A stretch of 64,000 bases of DNA from Paenibacillus humicola (GCF_028826105.1 NZ_JAQGPL010000001.1:832501-896500); one strand, 5' to 3'; counted from the stretch's first letter, positions 10,043-19,866 are shown. Notes: generated from the sequence alone by a model not told the origin. Translations and numbers: made by a program.

Positions 10043-11014
10043 TTATGGATTCGATATCAGCGCACACCTGACAAAATGTCCCGGACCGATTTCGCGCAGC
10101 TCGGGCATCGTTTGGAAGCAGCTGGCGCGGGCGACCTGGCAGCGCTCCGCGAACCGGCAGCCCGGCGGGAAGCTGGCTGCGCTCGGCACCGTACCGGGAA
10201 TCGCCGTCAGCCGCTCGTTCGTCTCGTTCAGGGAAGGGATTGAGCCCATGAGCGCCAGGGTGTACGGATGAAGCGGGTTGTCGAACACGATGTCCGCAGG
10301 TCCCGACTCTACGATCTGGCCGGCATACATGACCGCCATATCGTCGGCCATTTCCGCAACGACGCCGAGATCATGGGTGATGAAAATAATGGAGGTGCCT
10401 TTTTCCTCCTTCAAGCCGCGCATCAAATCGAGCACCTGCGCCTGGATCGTCACGTCGAGCGCGGTGGTCGGCTCGTCGGCGATCAACAGCTTCGGCTCGC
10501 AGGCCATCATCATGGCGATCATGACCCGCTGCCGCATCCCGCCCGACAATTGATGGGGGTACGAGCGGGCGATGATCTCGGGCTTCGGGAAGCCGACGCT
10601 GTGCAGCTGCCGGACGGCGATGGCGCGCGCCTCGTTTCTCGGAATGTCCCGGTGCCGGGTCAGCACCTCGACGATCTGCTCCCCGATTTTGAACAACGGA
10701 TTAAGTCCGGTCATCGGCTCCTGAAAAATCATGGCGATCTTGTTGCCCCGCAAATCGGACATCCGATCTTCGTTCATCCGCACCAAATCGTCGCCGTCGA
10801 ACAGCACCTCTCCGTCCACAATCCGCCCTTGAGCACCCGGAACGAGCCCCATGATCGACAAGGACGTCATGCTTTTGCCGCTGCCGGATTCGCCGACGAT
10901 GCACAGCACTTTGCCGGGCTGCACCTCGAAATCGACGCCGTCGACGGCTTTAATGACCGATTTGCCGCTGTAAAAATACGTTTTCAGGTTGCGCACCTTA
11001 AGCACCGCTTCCAT
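10043..11014 (-). CDS. Oligopeptide/dipeptide ABC transporter ATPase, OppD/DppD type
   Basis: 323 residues. Walker A GESGSGKS, signature LSGGMRQR, Walker B with DEPTTALD, H-loop THDLGVV and C-terminal oligo-HPY motif ([14 protein letters not shown]). Partner ATPase of the preceding entry. ATG 11014 lies 9 nt after GGCGG; ATG 11020 two codons earlier is the alternative. It is cotranscribed with the hydrolase genes on one side and the second ATPase on the other. Confidence 0.92.
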   Translation of the reverse strand: MEAVLKVRNLKTYFYSGKSVIKAVDGVDFEVQPGKVLCIVGESGSGKSMTSLSIMGLVPGAQGRIVDGEVLFDGDDLVRMNEDRMSDLRGNKIAMIFQEPMTGLNPLFKIGEQIVEVLTRHRDIPRNEARAIAVRQLHSVGFPKPEIIARSYPHQLSGGMRQRVMIAMMMACEPKLLIADEPTTALDVTIQAQVLDLMRGLKEEKGTSIIFITHDLGVVAEMADDMAVMYAGQIVESGPADIVFDNPLHPYTLALMGSIPSLNETNERLTAIPGTVPSAASFPPGCRFAERCQVARASCFQTMPELREIGPGHFVRCALISNP

Positions 11015-11067
11015 CACCATGCACCGCCTTGTCGAAAGGATGTGGAGTACCCGGCATTAACGCCGGT

Positions 11068-11811
11068 TCATGCGGACGCGACGGGGACGGCCGCTTGAAG
11101 GCTGGCCGAGGTCGCCTGGAACGCCATGAATCTCATATTGTAGAGCGCGCCCTCCAATACGTGCTGGGGCGAGGTCGTCGCCGTGCAGTCGCGGAGCAAA
11201 ATGCTGTCGTACCCGAGAAAAGAAGCATCCTGTACGGTGCTCATGACGCATTGGTCCGTGTTGACGCCTGCGAAGAACAGCGTATTGATGCCGTTCGCGC
11301 GCAGAATTTGGTCAAGCACCGTTCCCGGAAACCCGCTGATCCGGTATTTGTCGACCCAATAATCGTGTTCCTCGTACGAGGCGGCCAGCTCATCGGCAAG
11401 CGCCGCCGACCAGGAATCCTTCACGAGTACGGGGCCGAGATCGTCCGGCAGCGGCTCGCCGATTCCCGGCCTGCCGTTCCTTTTCCAGGCATAGAGCAGG
11501 CTCGGCGGAAGGTTGGCCGTATCGGGCCGGTTCCCCCAGTTGACCCAAACGATTTTCGTGCCGAGCTGACGGCAGGCGCTCACGGCCGAAGCGATGGCGG
11601 GCACAAGCTTCAGGGCGCCGTCCGGGCGTTCGAGCTTGGGGGAGCAGAAATAGTTTTGCATATCGATAACGATCAGCGCCGACCGTTCCGGGTCGAACCT
11701 CAGCGTGCGGTTCTCTTCCATCGGGATCGTGACGGCATTGGCCGAGCCGCGGCTCACGTCGAAATGATCGCCCTCCACAATCCAATAATTCGATCCGTTA
11801 CCGTACTTCAT
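11068..11811 (-). CDS. Isochorismatase-fold cysteine hydrolase, copy 2
   Basis: 247 residues, RutB/N-carbamoyl-amidase-like member of the isochorismatase superfamily. Triad by position: Asp50 (IDMQN), Lys155 (DKYR), Cys188 (TDQCV), with the cis-peptide AGVN segment. Such enzymes hydrolyse C-N bonds of amides, ureido or carbamoyl compounds. Paralogue of the gene directly upstream, with shared stretches such as VWVNWGNRPDTANLPP and KLVPAIASAV. ATG 11811 lies inside the 3' end of the upstream gene (14-nt overlap) behind GGAGG, so the two are translationally coupled. Substrate unknown. Confidence 0.85.
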   Translation of the reverse strand: MKYGNGSNYWIVEGDHFDVSRGSANAVTIPMEENRTLRFDPERSALIVIDMQNYFCSPKLERPDGALKLVPAIASAVSACRQLGTKIVWVNWGNRPDTANLPPSLLYAWKRNGRPGIGEPLPDDLGPVLVKDSWSAALADELAASYEEHDYWVDKYRISGFPGTVLDQILRANGINTLFFAGVNTDQCVMSTVQDASFLGYDSILLRDCTATTSPQHVLEGALYNMRFMAFQATSASLQAAVPVASA

Positions 11812-12580
11812 GGGCTGCCTCCATCTCCGCATTCGGTTGTTTTCGGGTCACGACGGCTGCCAGCAGGCTTTCGGAGCTTGCGGTAAACGTCCGGTTCCGC
11901 ATGTTATACAAAGCCCCTTCGGCGGCGTAAGGAGGGGACGTCGTTGCGGTGCAGTCCTTCAGATGGACGTTGTCGTAGCCCAGGAAAGCCGCATCCAGCA
12001 GCGTAAACATGACGCATTGATCCAGATTGACGCCGGCGTAGAAAAGGGTGTTGATTCCGCTCGCGCGCAGCGTCTGGTCGAGGATCGTCCCGGGAAACCC
12101 GCTCGTGCGGTATTTCTCGATCACATAATCGGACTCGTCGCACGAATCCTTCAGCTCGTCGACGATGGCCGCTGACCAGGAATCCTTCACGAGCGCGAGG
12201 CCCATATCGCCCGGCAGCGGCCGCCCGATGTGGGTGGGCCCGTTCGCCCGCAAGGAATACAGCATATTGGGCGGAAGGTTGGCCGTATCGGGCCGGTTCC
12301 CCCAATTAACCCAGACGATCTTCATGCCGAGCCGCCGGCCGCTCTTCACCGCCGAGGCGATCGCGGGTACGAGCTTCAGCGTCCCGTCCGGGCGGTCCAG
12401 CAGCGGGGAGCAGAAAAAGTTCTGCATGTCGATAATGATCAGCGCCGACCGGGCGGGATCAAACTCCAGCGTGCCGCGCTGCTCGTCGAGCTCGATCGTA
12501 GCGGTCGACATGGCGCCGCGGCTGATATCGGCATGCGAGCCTTCGACAAGCCAATAATTGGCTCCGTTTCCGTATTTCAC
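11798..12580 (-). CDS. Isochorismatase-fold cysteine hydrolase, copy 1
   Basis: 260 residues with intact Asp51 (IDMQN), Lys156 (EKYR) and Cys189 (LDQCV). Same architecture as its downstream paralogue, including a conserved leader (KYGNG, NYW, VEG, SRG) before the catalytic core. It lies between the permease DppC-like gene and the ATPase genes, so the imported substrate or a derivative is the likely target. RutB-, biuret- or carbamoyl-amidase-like activity are the main possibilities; none can be chosen from sequence. Its last 20 residues (RKQPNAEMEA and on) are absent from copy 2. Confidence 0.85.
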   Translation of the reverse strand: MKYGNGANYWLVEGSHADISRGAMSTATIELDEQRGTLEFDPARSALIIIDMQNFFCSPLLDRPDGTLKLVPAIASAVKSGRRLGMKIVWVNWGNRPDTANLPPNMLYSLRANGPTHIGRPLPGDMGLALVKDSWSAAIVDELKDSCDESDYVIEKYRTSGFPGTILDQTLRASGINTLFYAGVNLDQCVMFTLLDAAFLGYDNVHLKDCTATTSPPYAAEGALYNMRNRTFTASSESLLAAVVTRKQPNAEMEAAHEVR

Positions 12581-12616
12581 GGCTATCCCTCCCTATGGTA
12601 TGGCGAACCTAACGCT

Positions 12617-13516
12617 TCAGCTGCCTTTGATCTTCGAATGCGGATCGAATTCGTCCCGGATGCCTTCGCCGAGCAGCGTAAACGCCAGCACCAGCAGGAA
12701 AATCGCAAGGCCCGGCGCAAACGAGATCCACGGCGCCTGCGTCAGAAACATCGAGCCGCTCTGCAGCATCTCGCCCCAGCTCGGGAACGGCGGCGGCGTC
12801 CCGAGACCGAGGTAGGACAGGCTGGCGACGACCATAATCGCATGGCCGATGTTCAGGTTGCAGGACACGATGAGCGGGGTCGCCGCATTGGGCAAAATGT
12901 GCACGAGCAGAATGCGCCAGTCGGGCACCCCGTGGCTTCGGGCCGCAAGCACGAATTCGCGGTCGCGGAGCGCCAGCACCTGGCCTCTTGTAATCCGGAT
13001 AAACTGAGGCGCCATGATGATGGCCACGGCGAAGCAGGCGTTAATAAACGACGGGCCCCAAATAAAGGAGAGGGCCATCGTCAGCACCAGACCGGGGAAC
13101 GCCAGCCCGGCATCGACGATGCGCATCAGCACCTCGTCGATCCAGCCCCCGTAGTAGCCGGCGATCAGGCCGAGCGGCACGCCGATCAGGATGGCGATCG
13201 CCACGATAATCATGCCGGAACCAAGCGATTCCTTGGCGCCCCAGACGACCCGGCTGAACACGTCGCGCCCGAGGTTATCGGTGCCGAACCAATGCGCCGC
13301 GCCCGGCGCCTTGAGCGCCGCGCTGAAATCGGTCGCGAAGGGCGAGTAAGGCGCGAACAGCGGCATGACGAGCGCGATGACGATGAAAACCAGCACCATC
13401 AGCAGGCCGGACACGATCAGCCGGTTGCGGACGATTTTGTTCAGCAGCACACGCTGCTTTCGCTTCACCTTCACACGGCCCATTTCAACTTCCGGTCTCG
13501 TTAAATCGATGGACAT
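12617..13516 (-). CDS. ABC transporter permease, DppC/OppC type
   Basis: 299 residues with an N-terminal membrane segment (about 30-55), the FGTDNLGRDVFSRV segment typical of OppC/DppC, and five further hydrophobic segments containing the EAA-type loop (RSHGVPDWRILLVHILPN). It forms the channel with the following DppB-like permease. ATG 13516 follows GGGGG by about 10 nt; TTG 13522 is also possible. Confidence 0.92.
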   Translation of the reverse strand: MSIDLTRPEVEMGRVKVKRKQRVLLNKIVRNRLIVSGLLMVLVFIVIALVMPLFAPYSPFATDFSAALKAPGAAHWFGTDNLGRDVFSRVVWGAKESLGSGMIIVAIAILIGVPLGLIAGYYGGWIDEVLMRIVDAGLAFPGLVLTMALSFIWGPSFINACFAVAIIMAPQFIRITRGQVLALRDREFVLAARSHGVPDWRILLVHILPNAATPLIVSCNLNIGHAIMVVASLSYLGLGTPPPFPSWGEMLQSGSMFLTQAPWISFAPGLAIFLLVLAFTLLGEGIRDEFDPHSKIKGS

Positions 13517-13532
13517 CGGCAATCAATCCCCC

Positions 13533-14477
13533 TTACGAATAGCGGATTCTGGGGTCCAACAACGCGAACAGCACGTCGACGATCAGGTTCGTCATCAGGA
13601 TCGTCCCGCCCATAAACAGGACGCAGCCGTTCAGCACCGAATAATCGCGCTGCACGATCGAGTTGAACACGAGCTGGCCCATGCCGGGCAGCGAAAAAAT
13701 CGATTCGACGATGACGGCTCCGCCGAGCAGCGAGCCCATCTGCAGCCCTATGATGGTAATGACGGGCAGCACCGCGTTGCGCAGCGCATGCCGCATCAGC
13801 ACGGCTCTCCGGCGGATGCCTTTCGCCCTGGCGACCTGGATGTACACCTGGCTCAGCACCTCCAGCATTTCGCCCCGCAGCATCCGGGATTCCATGGCGG
13901 AGAGCGGGAGCGCCAGCGCGAACACCGGGATGATCATCCGGATCAGATTGCCGCCGACGCTTTCCGTCAGCGGCACCCAGCCGAGGGCCGGGAGCAGCCG
14001 AACGGTTACGGAGAGCAGGAAGACCAGAATAAGCGACAGCCAGAACGTCGGGACCGCGGCCCCGGCGAGCGCCAGCAGCCGGCCGGCATGGTCGATCCAC
14101 GAGCCGGGTTTGTTGGCGGACAGGATGCCGAGCGGAAGCGAGATGCAGAGCGAGAGCAGAATCGCCAGCACGGCAAGCTCCAGCGTGACCGGAATCCGGG
14201 TGACGATCAGCTCCAGCACCGGCTGGCCGCCGAACAGCGAATTGCCGAAATCGCCGTGCATCGTATTTGATACGTAATGGAGAAACTGCACCGACAGCGG
14301 CTGATCGAGCCCCAGCTTCGCTTCCATCAGCTTCACGTTCTCCGGGCTCGCTTCGTCGCCCAGAATCGTGTAGGCCGGGTTGCCCGGCGTCAGGTGGATC
14401 AGGCTGAACGTAAAGACGATCAGGATCAGCGCGACCGGCACAAACGACAGCAGGCGGCGGACGATATAACTGGCCAT
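13533..14477 (-). CDS. ABC transporter permease, DppB/OppB type
   Basis: 314 residues. MASYIVRRLLSFVPVALILI start and HLTPGNPA motif are characteristic of DppB/OppB. Six hydrophobic segments and an EAA loop (ARAKGIRRRAVLMRHALRN). Spaced 16 bp from the DppC-like gene and 15 bp from the binding-protein gene, so one transcript. Confidence 0.93.
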   Translation of the reverse strand: MASYIVRRLLSFVPVALILIVFTFSLIHLTPGNPAYTILGDEASPENVKLMEAKLGLDQPLSVQFLHYVSNTMHGDFGNSLFGGQPVLELIVTRIPVTLELAVLAILLSLCISLPLGILSANKPGSWIDHAGRLLALAGAAVPTFWLSLILVFLLSVTVRLLPALGWVPLTESVGGNLIRMIIPVFALALPLSAMESRMLRGEMLEVLSQVYIQVARAKGIRRRAVLMRHALRNAVLPVITIIGLQMGSLLGGAVIVESIFSLPGMGQLVFNSIVQRDYSVLNGCVLFMGGTILMTNLIVDVLFALLDPRIRYS

Positions 14478-14492
14478 GGCATGCTCCCTCCG

Positions 14493-16079
14493 TTAATGGC
14501 TGATTGACGTTTTGTAGAAGCGCAGCAGCTGGTCGGGATAAACCTCAAAGCCTTTCACTTTATTGCTCCATACGTCCAAAACCGGCTGAAAGCCCGTGAA
14601 AACGAACGGCGCGTCGTCGTTGATGATTTTGGACGCCTCGGTATAAATCTTTTTGCGCTCGTCGTTCGAGGACATTTCGCGCGCCTGCTGCAGCAGCTTA
14701 TCGACTTGCGGGTTGCTGTATTTGCCGCGGTTGAAAGGCGCCCCCGTCACGGCGAAGGCGTAGCTGTTCTGGTCGGGATCGACCATGCCGCTCCAGCCGC
14801 CGCCGGCGACCTCGAAATCGCCGTCGATCGTCCTTTTCGTGATCGCGGAAGAATCGAGCGCTTCGATGTTCATCTTGATGCCCGCTTTGGCAAACTGGCT
14901 CTGGAACAGCTGACTCAGCTGCATGCTCTGCGGATCGTTGGCGCTCAGGAATGTAAAGGAGAAGCCGTTCGGCATGCCGGCGAGCTTGAGCTCTTCCTTG
15001 GCTTTGTCGATCGAATACTCGTATTTGACGCTCGGGTCGTTCGCCCAGCTTGCCGGAGAGAAGAACGAGTATCCGGGAACGAATTTGCCGAAATAAATAA
15101 TCTGATTGATTTCATCGCGGTTGACGGCGTAGTTCATCGCGCGGCGAAGATGCACGTTCTGGAACAGCGGCTTGGCAAGATTCATGTAAATCCTCGAAAA
15201 ACCGTACGAGGTGCCGCTGGTCATCGTAAACTGGTCCTTCATGCTTTCGACCTTCGGAATGTCCTGGAACGGAATCGAATCGACGATATCGACCTGCCCG
15301 GAGATGAGCGCGTTCAATTTCTGCGATTGGTTGACGATCGGGCGGAATTCGATTTCGTCCAGCAGCGGGTAGCCTTTGCGCCAATAGTTCGGGTTTTTCT
15401 TAATCGTCAAATGATCGTTCTTGTTCCACTCGACGAACTCGAACGGACCCGTGCCGACGGGGTGCATGTCGTACTGGTCGCCGTATTTCTTCCTTGCGGC
15501 GGGAGAGACGATCAGCCCGGTCCGGTCGCTGAGCGTGGCCAGAAACGGCGTGAACGGGGTTTTCAGCTTGACGACAAGCGTGTACGGATCGGGAGTCGAA
15601 AGGCTCGCGACCATATTAAGGTCCGTGCTCCGCGGCGAAGCGTTCTTCGGATCCATGATCCAGTTCCAGTTGTCGATGACGGCCTGGGCATTGAAATCGG
15701 TGCCGTCATGGAACTTGACCCCCTGCTCCAGCCGGAACGTATACGTCAAGCCGTCGTCGCTGACCGTCCAGCTTTTGGCCAGGCCGGGGACCAGCTTGCC
15801 GTCGGGCGTGGTCATAATGAGATCGTCGTAGATGTTGTTGTATAATTCTTCATCGATCAGAAGCGTGGATTTGGCCGGGTCCATCGTGCCGAAATCGGTG
15901 ATGATTCCGACGCGCAGCTTGCCGCCTGCGGAGCCCTCGGAGGCCGAAGCTCCGTTAGTGGACGTACCGGAAGCCGCCGGAGCCGGGTCCGACGATTTGC
16001 CGCAGCCGGACAGCAGAGCAATAACAATCGAAGCCGTAAGCAGGGAGGCAGCAGCCCTCTTTATGATCGTTTCTCTCAT
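14493..16079 (-). CDS. Solute-binding lipoprotein of the ABC transporter (SBP family 5)
   Basis: 528 residues, first gene of the operon. Lipobox LLSGC at the end of a signal peptide, then a Ser/Ala/Gly linker, then a family-5 binding domain (LRVGIITDFGTMDPAKST, LVPGLAKSW, GTGPFEF, LRRAMNYAVNRDEI, then a C-terminal lobe). Captures substrate outside the membrane and delivers it to the DppBC-like permease. Family-5 proteins bind peptides but also nickel, glycosides or other solutes, so the substrate stays open. ATG 16079 (11 nt after AGGAGG) or GTG 16085 (5 nt). Confidence 0.92.
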   Translation of the reverse strand: MRETIIKRAAASLLTASIVIALLSGCGKSSDPAPAASGTSTNGASASEGSAGGKLRVGIITDFGTMDPAKSTLLIDEELYNNIYDDLIMTTPDGKLVPGLAKSWTVSDDGLTYTFRLEQGVKFHDGTDFNAQAVIDNWNWIMDPKNASPRSTDLNMVASLSTPDPYTLVVKLKTPFTPFLATLSDRTGLIVSPAARKKYGDQYDMHPVGTGPFEFVEWNKNDHLTIKKNPNYWRKGYPLLDEIEFRPIVNQSQKLNALISGQVDIVDSIPFQDIPKVESMKDQFTMTSGTSYGFSRIYMNLAKPLFQNVHLRRAMNYAVNRDEINQIIYFGKFVPGYSFFSPASWANDPSVKYEYSIDKAKEELKLAGMPNGFSFTFLSANDPQSMQLSQLFQSQFAKAGIKMNIEALDSSAITKRTIDGDFEVAGGGWSGMVDPDQNSYAFAVTGAPFNRGKYSNPQVDKLLQQAREMSSNDERKKIYTEASKIINDDAPFVFTGFQPVLDVWSNKVKGFEVYPDQLLRFYKTSISH

Positions 16080-16085
16080 ACCCAC

Positions 16086-16345
16086 CGAATCCTCCTTGGA
16101 AATTGACTCGTTTTCACTCGTGTTGGCCTTTTTACCGCTTCAAGGTTATTGCCGTCCCCACCTCGCTTAATAACTGTTATAATAGGTAACATTAAAAACA
16201 AAAGTCTCGTCTATATGTTCATTCTATGTAAATAAACATTACGTGTAAATAACGTCATTTGGGTGACAGCATTCAAAAAATGGATGTAAGTGTACTATTT
16301 AAAAGCAATATGTGTTAGTATGATGTTAACTGAGGAGGGATCGGT
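16086..16345. promoter_or_regulatory. Divergent control region, transporter operon and LysR gene
   Basis: AT-rich 260-bp intergenic region between the divergent operon and lysR-type gene, as usual for LysR-controlled loci. It contains the palindrome ATAACTGTTAT (16170-16180), overlapping a TATAAT-like -10 for the reverse strand, and AT-rich T-N11-A-like sites. No second gene is present. Promoter assignments here are tentative. Confidence 0.4.
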
Positions 16346-17287
16346 ATGACGATGGATCAGATTTTGACATTTTTGGCGGTCTATCAAACGGGGAGCTTCC
16401 AAAAAGCGGCCGAGCAGCTGTTTTTGCCGCAGTCGACCGTCTCCAACCGCATCAAGCAGCTCGAGCGCGAGCTGAACAAGCCGCTGTTCGTCCGCAGCAA
16501 GTCCGGCATTTTGCTGACCGATGAAGGAACCGTTTTTCTTCCGTTTGCGCAAAATGCCGCCAAATCGATCGAGGAAGGCCGGCTCGCCGTCGTCCGGCTG
16601 AAGCGCGGGCTGTCCGGCATGCTGACGGTTGGCTGCAACAATTCGTTCGCTGATTCGTTTCTGCCCCGTATGCTGAAGGATTTCAGCGTCCGCTTCCCCG
16701 ACGTGTCGGTTCGCGTACACGGCATGACGACCCGCGAGCAGATCCGCAAGCTGAACAACAACGAGCTGCGGCTCTGTATCAGCAAATATTCGCTGAACGT
16801 GCCGGCGCTTATCTTTGAACAAATTTTTCAGGAGGACGTGCGTCTGATCGTTTCCCGCCGTCATCCGCTGGCGGAGCGGCGTTTCGTTACCGTGGAGCAA
16901 ATCGTTGCCGAGCCCTTCATCTCCAACGAGCCCGATACGCTTTACCGGAAAACGCTGGAGCTTACGCTCAGCCAACTGAACCTGAGCCACGAAATCAAGA
17001 TGGAGAGTAACAACCTGTCGCTGATCAAGCATTGGATCAAGGAGGGCAGCGGCGTGTTCCTGTCGGGGGCGCTGCTGTTCCGAGAAGACCTGATGCGCGG
17101 AGATTTGGCGGCGGTGCCGATCGAACGGAATCCGTTTCCGCCGGACAAAGTGTTTCTGATTTATAAGGAAGGCAATTTGGATCGCCTGGAGCAGCTCTTC
17201 GTCCGGCATCTCGCACGGATGATGCCCATTGAAGCGGAAGGGATGCTGCCGCCGGTCATCGGGGAGAGCGAGACGCGGCGGGCATGA
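16346..17287 (+). CDS. LysR-family transcriptional regulator
   Basis: 313 residues. N-terminal winged helix-turn-helix (residues 3-62; FLAVYQTGSFQKAAEQLFLP, STVSNRIKQLE), then a substrate-binding-fold effector domain from about 90. ATG follows GAGGAGGGATCGGT. Divergent position next to the transporter/hydrolase operon makes it the likely regulator, with the transported compound or its hydrolysis product as the likely effector. That link is inference. Confidence 0.92.
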   Translation: MTMDQILTFLAVYQTGSFQKAAEQLFLPQSTVSNRIKQLERELNKPLFVRSKSGILLTDEGTVFLPFAQNAAKSIEEGRLAVVRLKRGLSGMLTVGCNNSFADSFLPRMLKDFSVRFPDVSVRVHGMTTREQIRKLNNNELRLCISKYSLNVPALIFEQIFQEDVRLIVSRRHPLAERRFVTVEQIVAEPFISNEPDTLYRKTLELTLSQLNLSHEIKMESNNLSLIKHWIKEGSGVFLSGALLFREDLMRGDLAAVPIERNPFPPDKVFLIYKEGNLDRLEQLFVRHLARMMPIEAEGMLPPVIGESETRRA

Positions 17288-17506
17288 TCGGCTGACTGTG
17301 CCGGGGCTTGCAGCGACTTCGCCGTCCGCTCCGCCGATTCCCGCGGGGTCGCGCTCAGCACGACGCGGCGCAGGGTGCGGCGGGCCTCGTTCAAAGGGCG
17401 GCATTGTTTTATCGTCCGGGCGGATATGCTATAACTAAACGGGAAGGCATATCTGCGGCGGGCGGACCGGATGCGGTCCGTCCCCGGCTTCGGGGAGTGG
17501 AAAGCG

Positions 17507-18955
17507 GTGAACGACGAGCATCTGGCATTACATACCGATAAATATCAGCTCAATATGATGTACGCCCACTGGGTGCAGGGGACGCTCAACCGGAAGGCGG
17601 TGTTCGAGGCGTTCTTCCGCAAGCTGCCGTTCGGCAACGGGTATGCGGTGTTCGCCGGCCTGGAACGGGTCGTCCGCTACATCCGCGGGTTATCTTTTAC
17701 CGATGATGAGATCGAATTTTTGAAGCATCAGGAAGAGCATTACGACGAGGGTTTCTTGCGGGAGCTGCGGTCGTTCAAGTTTACGGGCGATCTGTACGCC
17801 GTTCCCGAAGGTACGGCCGTTTTTCCCGGGGAGCCCCTGATCCGGGTCGAGGCGCGCATTTTCGAGGCGCAGCTCATCGAGACAGCGCTGCTCAACTTTA
17901 TCAATTATCAGACGCTGGTCGCCACGAAGGCGTCCCGGATTAAACGCGCCGCACCCGGGGATATTTTGCTGGAATTCGGGACGCGAAGGGCGCAGGAAGC
18001 CGACGCGGCCGTATGGGGAGCGCGGGCGGCGTATATTGCCGGGTTCGACGGGACATCCAACGTTAGAGCGGGTATGATGTTCGGCATTCCGACACGAGGA
18101 ACCCACGCTCATTCCTGGATCCAGGCCCACGAATCGGAGGAAGAGGCCTTCGACAAGTTCGCCGGGGCGCTGCCGGATCACGTCTCCCTGCTGGTTGATA
18201 CCTACGATACGCTGAGAAGCGGCGTCCCGGCTGCCATCCGGACGGCGAAACGGCTCGCATCCGCCGGGAAGCGGGTACAGTCGATTCGCATCGACAGCGG
18301 CGACCTTGCGTATACGTCGATCCGGGCAAGGGAAATGCTCGATGAGGCGGGACTGCACGAAGTCAAAATTATGGCCTCCAACGATCTGGACGAGCATGTC
18401 ATTGCCGAATTGAAGGCGCAGCACGCCAAAATCGATATGTGGGGCGTAGGCACGCAGCTCATCACCGCGGCCGACCAGCCTTCGCTCGGCGGCGTGTACA
18501 AGCTCGCGGCGATCGAAAAAAACGGCCGGCTCGAGCCGGTGATTAAAATTTCCGGCAATCCGGAGAAGGTCACCAGTCCCGGCGCGAAGGACGTTTATCG
18601 TATCGTCAACGCCGGAACCGGCAAGGCGGAAGCCGATTATCTCGCTCTGAAAGAAGAGGGAGGCGTCGATCCGAGCCGTCCGCTCCGCCTCTTCGACCCG
18701 CTGCATCCGTATCGCAGCAAAACGGTGGAGGACTATGACGCGATTCCGCTGCTGCAGCCCGTATTCCTGCAAGGGGAGCTAGTTTACGCCCTGCCCGGAT
18801 TGGATGATATCCGCAAGTACCACGCCGGTCAGCTGGAGCTGTTCTGGCCGGAATATTTGCGCAAGCTGAACCCCGAGCAGTACCGGGTAAACGTCAGCCC
18901 GGCGGCCTGGGATTTGAAGCTCGTTATGATCCGCAGCGTGCAGGAGAAGCTGTAG
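17507..18955 (+). CDS. pncB: Nicotinate phosphoribosyltransferase
   Basis: 482 residues; converts nicotinate and PRPP to nicotinate mononucleotide in NAD salvage. TDKYQLNMMYAHW start, FRKLPFGNGYAVFAGLE, EFGTRRAQ, TRGTHAHSW with the His that is phosphorylated in the family, RIDSGDL, and a C-terminal LFDPLHP block. GTG 17507 is preferred over ATG 17471 because GGGGAG precedes it and it gives the usual N-terminus. The stop codon abuts the stop of the convergent peptidase gene with no spacer. Confidence 0.93.
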   Translation: MNDEHLALHTDKYQLNMMYAHWVQGTLNRKAVFEAFFRKLPFGNGYAVFAGLERVVRYIRGLSFTDDEIEFLKHQEEHYDEGFLRELRSFKFTGDLYAVPEGTAVFPGEPLIRVEARIFEAQLIETALLNFINYQTLVATKASRIKRAAPGDILLEFGTRRAQEADAAVWGARAAYIAGFDGTSNVRAGMMFGIPTRGTHAHSWIQAHESEEEAFDKFAGALPDHVSLLVDTYDTLRSGVPAAIRTAKRLASAGKRVQSIRIDSGDLAYTSIRAREMLDEAGLHEVKIMASNDLDEHVIAELKAQHAKIDMWGVGTQLITAADQPSLGGVYKLAAIEKNGRLEPVIKISGNPEKVTSPGAKDVYRIVNAGTGKAEADYLALKEEGGVDPSRPLRLFDPLHPYRSKTVEDYDAIPLLQPVFLQGELVYALPGLDDIRKYHAGQLELFWPEYLRKLNPEQYRVNVSPAAWDLKLVMIRSVQEKL

Positions 18956-19741
18956 CTACCCGTTTGCGTGCCGGGCCAAATATTCCTCCAGCGTCAGTCC
19001 CGATTTTGCCACCTGCTGCGCGACATAGACGCCGACATAACGAACGTGCCATGGCTCGTAGGAATAGCCCGTAATCTTCTCTTTTTCTTGCGGATAACGG
19101 ATGATAAAGCCGTAGTCGGCGGCATGGGCCTGCAGCCATTTGCCTTCTTTGGTTTTGCCGAAGCTCTGCTCCAGCGCGTATTTCACGCTTGCGCTCGAGA
19201 CATCCATCGCCAGCCCCGTCTGATGCTCGCTCTCGCCGGGGCGGGCGCTTGTGCGGTTGGCGACCTCGGCGCCTTTCAGCTGCGCGTTGCGCTTAAAGAT
19301 GGCCCGCTGCGTGGCATAGGACCGGTAGCCGGACACAGCCTTCAGCGATACGCCGGTCTTCTTCGCGCCCGCAAACAGGTTCTCGAGCGCATTCGCCGCG
19401 ATCCGGCGCATCTGCTTCTTCGGATTGGAGCCCGAGAACGAAAACGGCACATTCGGTACTACCAGGTCGCCGGGTACGTAGGAAGAAGATAAATGCCGGT
19501 TTTTGTTGACGAGCACGACGGTGCTTCCCGTATTGATGACGACCTTAATACCCGTATTGGTTCTTTTCACCGTCCGCTGCGGAGCGTTGTCATACAAAAA
19601 TTGCTGGAACGCGGTCAAGCCGCTCGTTCCGGCTGCAGCCGCCGCGCTGCCGGATGCGGGCCAGGCGGAGGAAACGACGAGCGCCGCTCCCGCCAGGCAG
19701 AGCAGGATCGAAGCGTAAATCTTTTTTCGGGAATTCCCCAT
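18956..19741 (-). CDS. VanY-like D-alanyl-D-alanine carboxypeptidase (M15B)
   Basis: 261 residues with a signal or anchor (residues 8-35). Catalytic domain has SGYRSYATQ, the zinc ligands His and Asp in SEHQTGLAMD, and the Glu/His pair in EPWHVRYVG. It trims terminal D-Ala from peptidoglycan stems outside the membrane. ATG has GGAGGGG upstream. Convergent with pncB; the two stop codons touch. No resistance genes nearby, so it is probably a housekeeping wall enzyme. Confidence 0.92.
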   Translation of the reverse strand: MGNSRKKIYASILLCLAGAALVVSSAWPASGSAAAAAGTSGLTAFQQFLYDNAPQRTVKRTNTGIKVVINTGSTVVLVNKNRHLSSSYVPGDLVVPNVPFSFSGSNPKKQMRRIAANALENLFAGAKKTGVSLKAVSGYRSYATQRAIFKRNAQLKGAEVANRTSARPGESEHQTGLAMDVSSASVKYALEQSFGKTKEGKWLQAHAADYGFIIRYPQEKEKITGYSYEPWHVRYVGVYVAQQVAKSGLTLEEYLARHANG

Positions 19742-19857
19742 TTTTGCCCCTCCATATAACGGTTGATAGAGTCAGTATACAGACCGATTGTTACAAAAGG
19801 GTTTCAAACTTGTAATTTCCAATAGATTACTTGCGAAGCGCAGGCGATCCTTCCAAA

Positions 19858-19866
19858 TGGTACAAT
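19858..19866 (+). promoter_or_regulatory. Extended -10 promoter element
   Basis: TGG followed by TACAAT, an extended -10, about 55 bp before the coiled-coil small ORF. No good -35. Confidence 0.3.

Noticed and set aside
12230..13504. A 424-codon open frame opposite the permease and hydrolase genes
   Set aside because: His/Arg/Asp-rich shadow of membrane-protein codons, no start signal.
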